Source: Haplosporangium gracile | Taxonomy: Eukaryota > Mortierellomycota > Mortierellomycetes > Mortierellales > Mortierellaceae | Direction of reading: 5' to 3' | DNA length: 25,374 nt | Assembly: GCA_015499985.1 (NCBI GenBank) | Contig: JAAAUF010000430.1 | Coordinates: forward strand, 1 to 25,374 | Shown: one piece after another, positions 21,609 to 25,374 of the stretch | Numbering within the stretch: position 1 is the stretch's first letter | Layout: each line of letters starts with the position of its first letter | The notes under the pieces: model-generated | Database searches by the model: none | What the model saw: the letters and a program-made list of their open reading frames with translations, nothing else | Told to the model about the DNA's origin: nothing | Program-made: the position numbers and the translations under genes

Positions 21609-21711
21609 CTAGAGTAATAACAATGAGTTGTATGTTGGTTAGATACTATAGCATAGTGCCTTTGAGAAATGCTTGTGATGACATCCTCAAGGTAAGTGCC
21701 TGTGAACGTAC
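21609..21711 (-). other. Preserved intron in the TnpB-like remnant (103 bp)
   Basis: KKHYKQDE|gtacgt .. ttattactctag|DLIKSMG joins in phase 0, and a pyrimidine-rich tail precedes the acceptor. Confidence 0.75.
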
Positions 21712-23840
21712 CTCATCCTGCTTGTAGTGTTTTTTAATGGCAGTAAAACGGGAGCCATAGCCAGGTAAGCGCTTGTATTTCTGACATGGGTGAGCGTGTA
21801 GCCTTGATAAAAAATCCATAAGTGACTGCTGCGGCATCTGACAGCGATAAGCATCCTACTGGCGCTACCTTGTTCTTGGATTGTCGCCTCCTCTCACCCG
21901 CGTAGAGGATGTTGCCCAGGCTATCCATGAAACTACTATCCTGCACAATCAAATCGAGAAGATGTCTCCGAACATCGGGATTGTTCGGCCAGATGGTCTG
22001 AAGTGTTGTCAGACTTCCATTATAAGTAGGCTTGAGTCGATAAAGGGAGCTGTTGGCGGACAAAGAGGCAAGGGGCAACTTTTAAGGACTGCCCGGATGA
22101 AGAGAACCGTTGCCATATAGGCGTAGACTTGAGTGTTGCAAAGGTCGGTAGCAGAGTGCAATGCTTGCGCCATAGACTGAGAGTCGTTTCGAGCGGCCTG
22201 ATAGATCCCGGTGGTGACATTGGAAATGAAGGATGGGTCATGGATGGCTGCAGTCAAAGCAACTCGCTGCTGTTCGCCGAGGCTTGCTGTCTTTGTAACG
22301 GACGTGTGTGACACAAAAGCAATCGATGATACCATGGTAGGAAGCGGTGGTGAAGTAGTAGGACTGTTCTTGTTGGTAAATGGCGTTGAGAAAAGAGACG
22401 TAGCTTGTCCGCATCTGTCACGGCTAATACTGCAGTTGATGGCGTTAGCATAGCTCCCAGGATTGATGATACCGAGCCTGAATCCAAAGGTCTTGTGGCA
22501 GTAGGTGAGAGGCCATAGATTGTTGACGCTTGTAGAAGAAGTGCGATCGGGTCGGAAGGTTTGGTACTGGAACTTTGAGAGATGGCGTTGACACTGCTTT
22601 GAGAATCTGGCAAGGGTGGCGGCGTAGATGAGGCGTTGAACGTCGGAGAAATGGTGGATTAGCTGGGTATCGTTGTCAGCTCCTTGAGGATGACTTGCAG
22701 ACTCTTCAAAATATTACAGAGTGGGTCGTTTTTATCGTCGAGATCTTCCAGCCGAAAGGGGAGACATGACTCTAGCTCCTTGGCACGCTTTTGGGTCAAA
22801 GATGATCCCTGAAGATGGCAGCAGAGGTCCAGGAGGTTCTTGATGAAGACGCGACCGTACGCATCCAAAAGCTGGTGCGACAAACAGGCTCTAGCGAAAC
22901 CAACTGGAATAGAACGAAGAGGGTGCTTGCCGTGAAGTTCACGATCAGCCGCGGTGGATTCCGAAAGATTCTTTGGTGTTTGGTTCTTGATCTTGCCCTT
23001 CTTCTCTTTCTCCTTCCTCTGCTTCTTCTTCTCCGTCTCCTTCGTCTCCCTCTTCTCCTTCTTCTTCTTGACCTCCTTATCCTTCCTCTCCTTGGTGACT
23101 CTCTCCTTCTCTGCATCAGGCGGACTGGGGACGACGGGTTTTTTGGCTCGCATGGGTTTTGGCTCGTCCCGCTCCTTCCGAGTGGTGATGTCATTGATGA
23201 CACGCCCACTCAGCATTGCCTCCCGTGTTTCGAAAACTGGCTTGTATCGGTTGTGCTTTGATCCAGAACTGCGATAGATGACTGGGCTCAGCCTACCATA
23301 AAAGGATAAATATCTGCAAATCAATATCTAGTCAGTGATGCTCGAGATTTCATGGTTATAACATAGTCTGTGATATAACCTACTTGGAGGATAGTATGCG
23401 CTTTTGATACAGAGCTTAACGTCGATGGTAATGCGCTTTGGTGATCCTCTCTCAGGTCGAGATGTAGATGGAATTGGTTGGAGACACCTGGTTCTTGAGG
23501 GGGTGTCGACCAGGCTGAGATAAATACGGGAAGCGTTACGAAAGCAATCTTGATCAAGATCCGTATAGGATCTGACATGGTCTGTATGGCCTCGAGGATG
23601 TCGTAGGGTCGGATGAGGAGGTAATAGTGCGAATGATAGCCAAATTGTTAGCAATTCCGTGTCCTGGAGAGAAGCTGTAGTCATTGGTTCCTATTACTGC
23701 CGAAACAACAGTGTGCTCGATACTCGGAAAGTTGAACGCCTCGACGGTCTTGACCTTGATGTATAAACCATATCCTGGTGAACTCGGCATCCTCCGTAGT
23801 ACTCGGCTAATCGTACGGTTAACCAGCGCATCCAAGAAGC

Positions 23841-24837
23841 CTTGCAGAAGAGAAGAGAGATATGAGAAAGTACGTTGTTCTATTCATTTATTTTCTGTAT
23901 TTTTAATGCTCCTTGCACGTCTTGTTCATAAAAGTCTCCTTCCGGGAATTCACCTTCTTGTTTTTGTCGCACCATTTGCCTGTGGTGGCGGTTGCAATAG
24001 GAGTAGCAATTCGAAGAGAGAAAAGCGATTCAAAAAAGAATAGGCTGTCCCTTTTTTCCCTCAGGCACCAAACCATTAACTCTGAAGTGTGTCTCGTACA
24101 CAACCCTCTTTCAGTCTCTTCGTTACGTTACGGGGCGCTGAGGAGCGTTACCTCGCGAGTAAAAGACAAGAATGCTGTAAGCAGGTAGCAGGTTCTTTTA
24201 TGTGTAGGACTTTCTTTGCAATACTTTCTGTTACAACAGCAGTAAGTCCAAGAAAAACGTTTATAAGCCCATTAGCCTTGTGTTTTCTCGATGTCTTTCT
24301 CAGTAAGGCATGAATTGTTCGTTGAAAGAGAAATAGTTGGTTTATTGCTATTCATAAAGCTAATAAAGACTAGAAAAACACAAGAAATGCGGGAGTTCTG
24401 TTAGTTGGTGATCAAAACAACGGAGAAGACCCTCGAACAGCAACAATCATACTCCAGCGCTGGGACAAGGGACACAAATGGGGTGGAAAACGCATTGTTT
24501 GCTAAATTTAGTCCAAGGTGAGTGTGCATTGTTGAGCACTCTCGTAGGGGCTGTGACCGGTTCCTGCGTGCAGGCCTTGCTTCGTCGACCACAGAGCTCA
24601 ATTGGCTTTCTGACCAAAAGCGAACCCACTCTTGCCACTATTTTGGTTAACACGCGACAAACTTGCTCAGTAGAGCAAAACAACAAAACAGGACATGGTC
24701 CGGGCAACAATGCATAGAAAGAATCTTCGTTTTAAAAACCCTCGTCCACATACACAAGAGAAAACAAGAAAAACAAAGAGACGTCAGGGGTTTTTTTGGG
24801 ATTTATTCTTTAAAACATGCGCAGAAAGGCAAAATTT
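23841..24837. other. Spacer between the TnpB-like remnant and RPS3
   Basis: A pyrimidine-rich acceptor-like sequence at 23841-23865 (minus strand) suggests one more upstream exon of the remnant lay here, but I cannot identify it. A GC-rich island at about 24116-24165 has repeated GTTACG and a CTCGCGAG palindrome. A 79-codon ATG-initiated plus-strand frame (24478-24717) with a hydrophobic stretch (ALLSTLVGAVTGSCVQALL) is open on both strands and not recognised. I see no terminal inverted repeats bounding the remnant. Confidence 0.4.
24802..24807 (-). terminator. RPS3 poly(A) signal AATAAA
   Basis: The minus strand reads AATAAA about 30 bases after the RPS3 stop codon, a normal position for a short fungal 3' UTR. 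Confidence 0.7.
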
Positions 24838-25374
24838 TTAAGCCTCAACGGGGGCAACAGCGACGGGGGCAGCAACCTCCTCGCGAGACTCAGAGACGGG
24901 AGCGAGGATAGGGGCCTCCTCCTTGGGCTCCATGATGGTAACCATATCGGGAAGAGGGGTCTTGGGGCCCATCTTGCCAGTGGGGTCCCAGGGCAACATG
25001 ATCTTGACCTTGACTCCCAAAACTCCCTGGCGCAAGAGAACGTGACGGACGGCGGTGTCGACGAAGTCCTTGGTGGGCTGACCAGAGTGGATCATGAATC
25101 CGTCAACGAACTTCATGGCCTTGGCACGGGCACCACGGAGCTTGCCGGAGACAACAACCTCGCAACCCTTAGCACCAGACTCCATGATGTAACGGACAAC
25201 ACCGTAGCAAGCACGGCGAACAGCAACACCGTTGAGGAGCTTGTACTTGAGGGACTCGCACTGGGCAATAGCGCAGAGACCACGGAAGGAGACCTTCTCG
25301 GCGTAGAGCTCGACGGTGTTCTCGGGGAACTTGAAACGCTTCTGGACCAAGGAGGTCAACTCGCGGATGCGGCG
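24838..25374 (-). CDS. RPS3: 40S ribosomal protein S3 (uS3), 5' end outside the window
   Basis: uS3 is a small-subunit protein at the mRNA entry channel. The window shows 178 C-terminal residues in one uninterrupted frame. They start at [19 protein letters not shown], just after the KH-domain GEKG loop that must lie beyond the edge, and end at TAA (24840-24838). Conserved blocks include [66 protein letters not shown] and [14 protein letters not shown]. The usual length of about 240-250 residues implies some 65-70 missing at the N-terminus. The last 30 residues are an acidic/alanine-proline tail, variable in the family. Codon use is strongly C/G-ending, unlike the neighbouring remnant, as expected of a highly expressed gene. 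No intron is present in the visible part. Confidence 0.98.
   Translation of the reverse strand, partial: RRIRELTSLVQKRFKFPENTVELYAEKVSFRGLCAIAQCESLKYKLLNGVAVRRACYGVVRYIMESGAKGCEVVVSGKLRGARAKAMKFVDGFMIHSGQPTKDFVDTAVRHVLLRQGVLGVKVKIMLPWDPTGKMGPKTPLPDMVTIMEPKEEAPILAPVSESREEVAAPVAVAPVEA

Larger units (their letters stand above)
19755..23840 (-). pseudogene. Decayed eukaryotic TnpB-like (Fanzor-type) RuvC/zinc-ribbon nuclease gene
   Basis: Fanzor proteins are eukaryotic relatives of transposon TnpB, and some are RNA-guided DNA nucleases. Read 5' to 3' on the minus strand, the remnant holds N-terminal fragments (23840-23321), a K/E-rich linker (about 23120-22990), helical middle parts (to 21712) and a TNGLVVNRLALDT segment. 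A RuvC-I-like VLGILGRHYT follows (20828-20850). Then come WYRRRQWNAAKA, VVVCIGLVNFNSRTSLP, NEYFTSTKCP and a C-x4-C..C-x2-H ribbon, ending in RD (Asp codon 19972-19970) and ENIA. Splice sites persist at 21711-21609 (103 bp) and 20215-20117 (99 bp), probably also 23383-23314 (70 bp), with an acceptor at 23841. The frame breaks near 23.5, 22.66, 22.06, 21.8, 20.88, 20.76 and 19.97 kb, with an in-frame TAG at 20476-20474. A C-terminal tail in another frame ends at 19755 (RPRRT). The assignment rests on motif recognition; other OrfB-like transposon proteins are the alternative. Confidence 0.78.

Noticed and set aside
22796..23209. Arg-rich minus-strand frame
   Set aside because: Shifted reading of the K/E-rich linker of the TnpB-like remnant.
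1..25374. tRNA, 5S rRNA, spliceosomal RNA or telomeric repeats
   Set aside because: No T-loop/acceptor combination, conserved 5S or snRNA motif or telomere array was found when reading both strands by eye; a covariance-model search would be needed to exclude divergent ones.

Overview
The window looks like nuclear DNA of a filamentous fungus, most likely an early-diverging lineage (Mucoromycota or Mortierellomycota). This is inferred from intron-rich genes with GT..AG junctions, a Ran1/Sks1-type kinase, long AT-rich spacers full of polypurine/polypyrimidine tracts and microsatellites, and a spliced TnpB/Fanzor-like gene remnant. No species can be named from the sequence alone. The four recognisable loci all lie on the minus strand.

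Layout, left to right. Positions 1-505 hold a possible minus-strand gene running off the left edge (phase-compatible candidate exons, family unknown). Positions 506-3890 are a low-complexity spacer. Positions 3891-6401 are a complete three-exon Ser/Thr kinase gene of 349 codons; its 1037-bp first intron splits HRDLK|PEN. From 6402 to about 7900 the minus strand is strongly pyrimidine-skewed and probably forms the kinase leader and promoter. Positions 7900-17080 are a gene-poor stretch with microsatellites, a cluster of perfect hairpins at 10634-10760, a G-quadruplex motif at 16487-16508 and a tentative two-exon small gene at 15428-16026. Positions 17081-19459 are a complete five-exon GINS subunit PSF2 gene of 244 codons. 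Positions 19755-23840 are a decayed eukaryotic TnpB-like (Fanzor-type) gene with RuvC and zinc-ribbon remnants. Positions 24838-25374 are the 3' part of the ribosomal protein uS3 (RPS3) gene, continuing beyond the right edge.

PSF2 (replicative helicase), RPS3 (translation) and the kinase (probably cell cycle, meiosis or nutrient signalling) are ordinary host genes with no sign of forming one pathway. The unusual component is the Fanzor-like remnant lying between PSF2 and RPS3. It keeps recognisable splice sites, a zinc-ribbon C-terminus and the alternative-glutamate arrangement of the RuvC centre. It is broken by several frameshifts and stops and seems to lack the first catalytic aspartate, so it is best read as a fossil of an RNA-guided nuclease gene.
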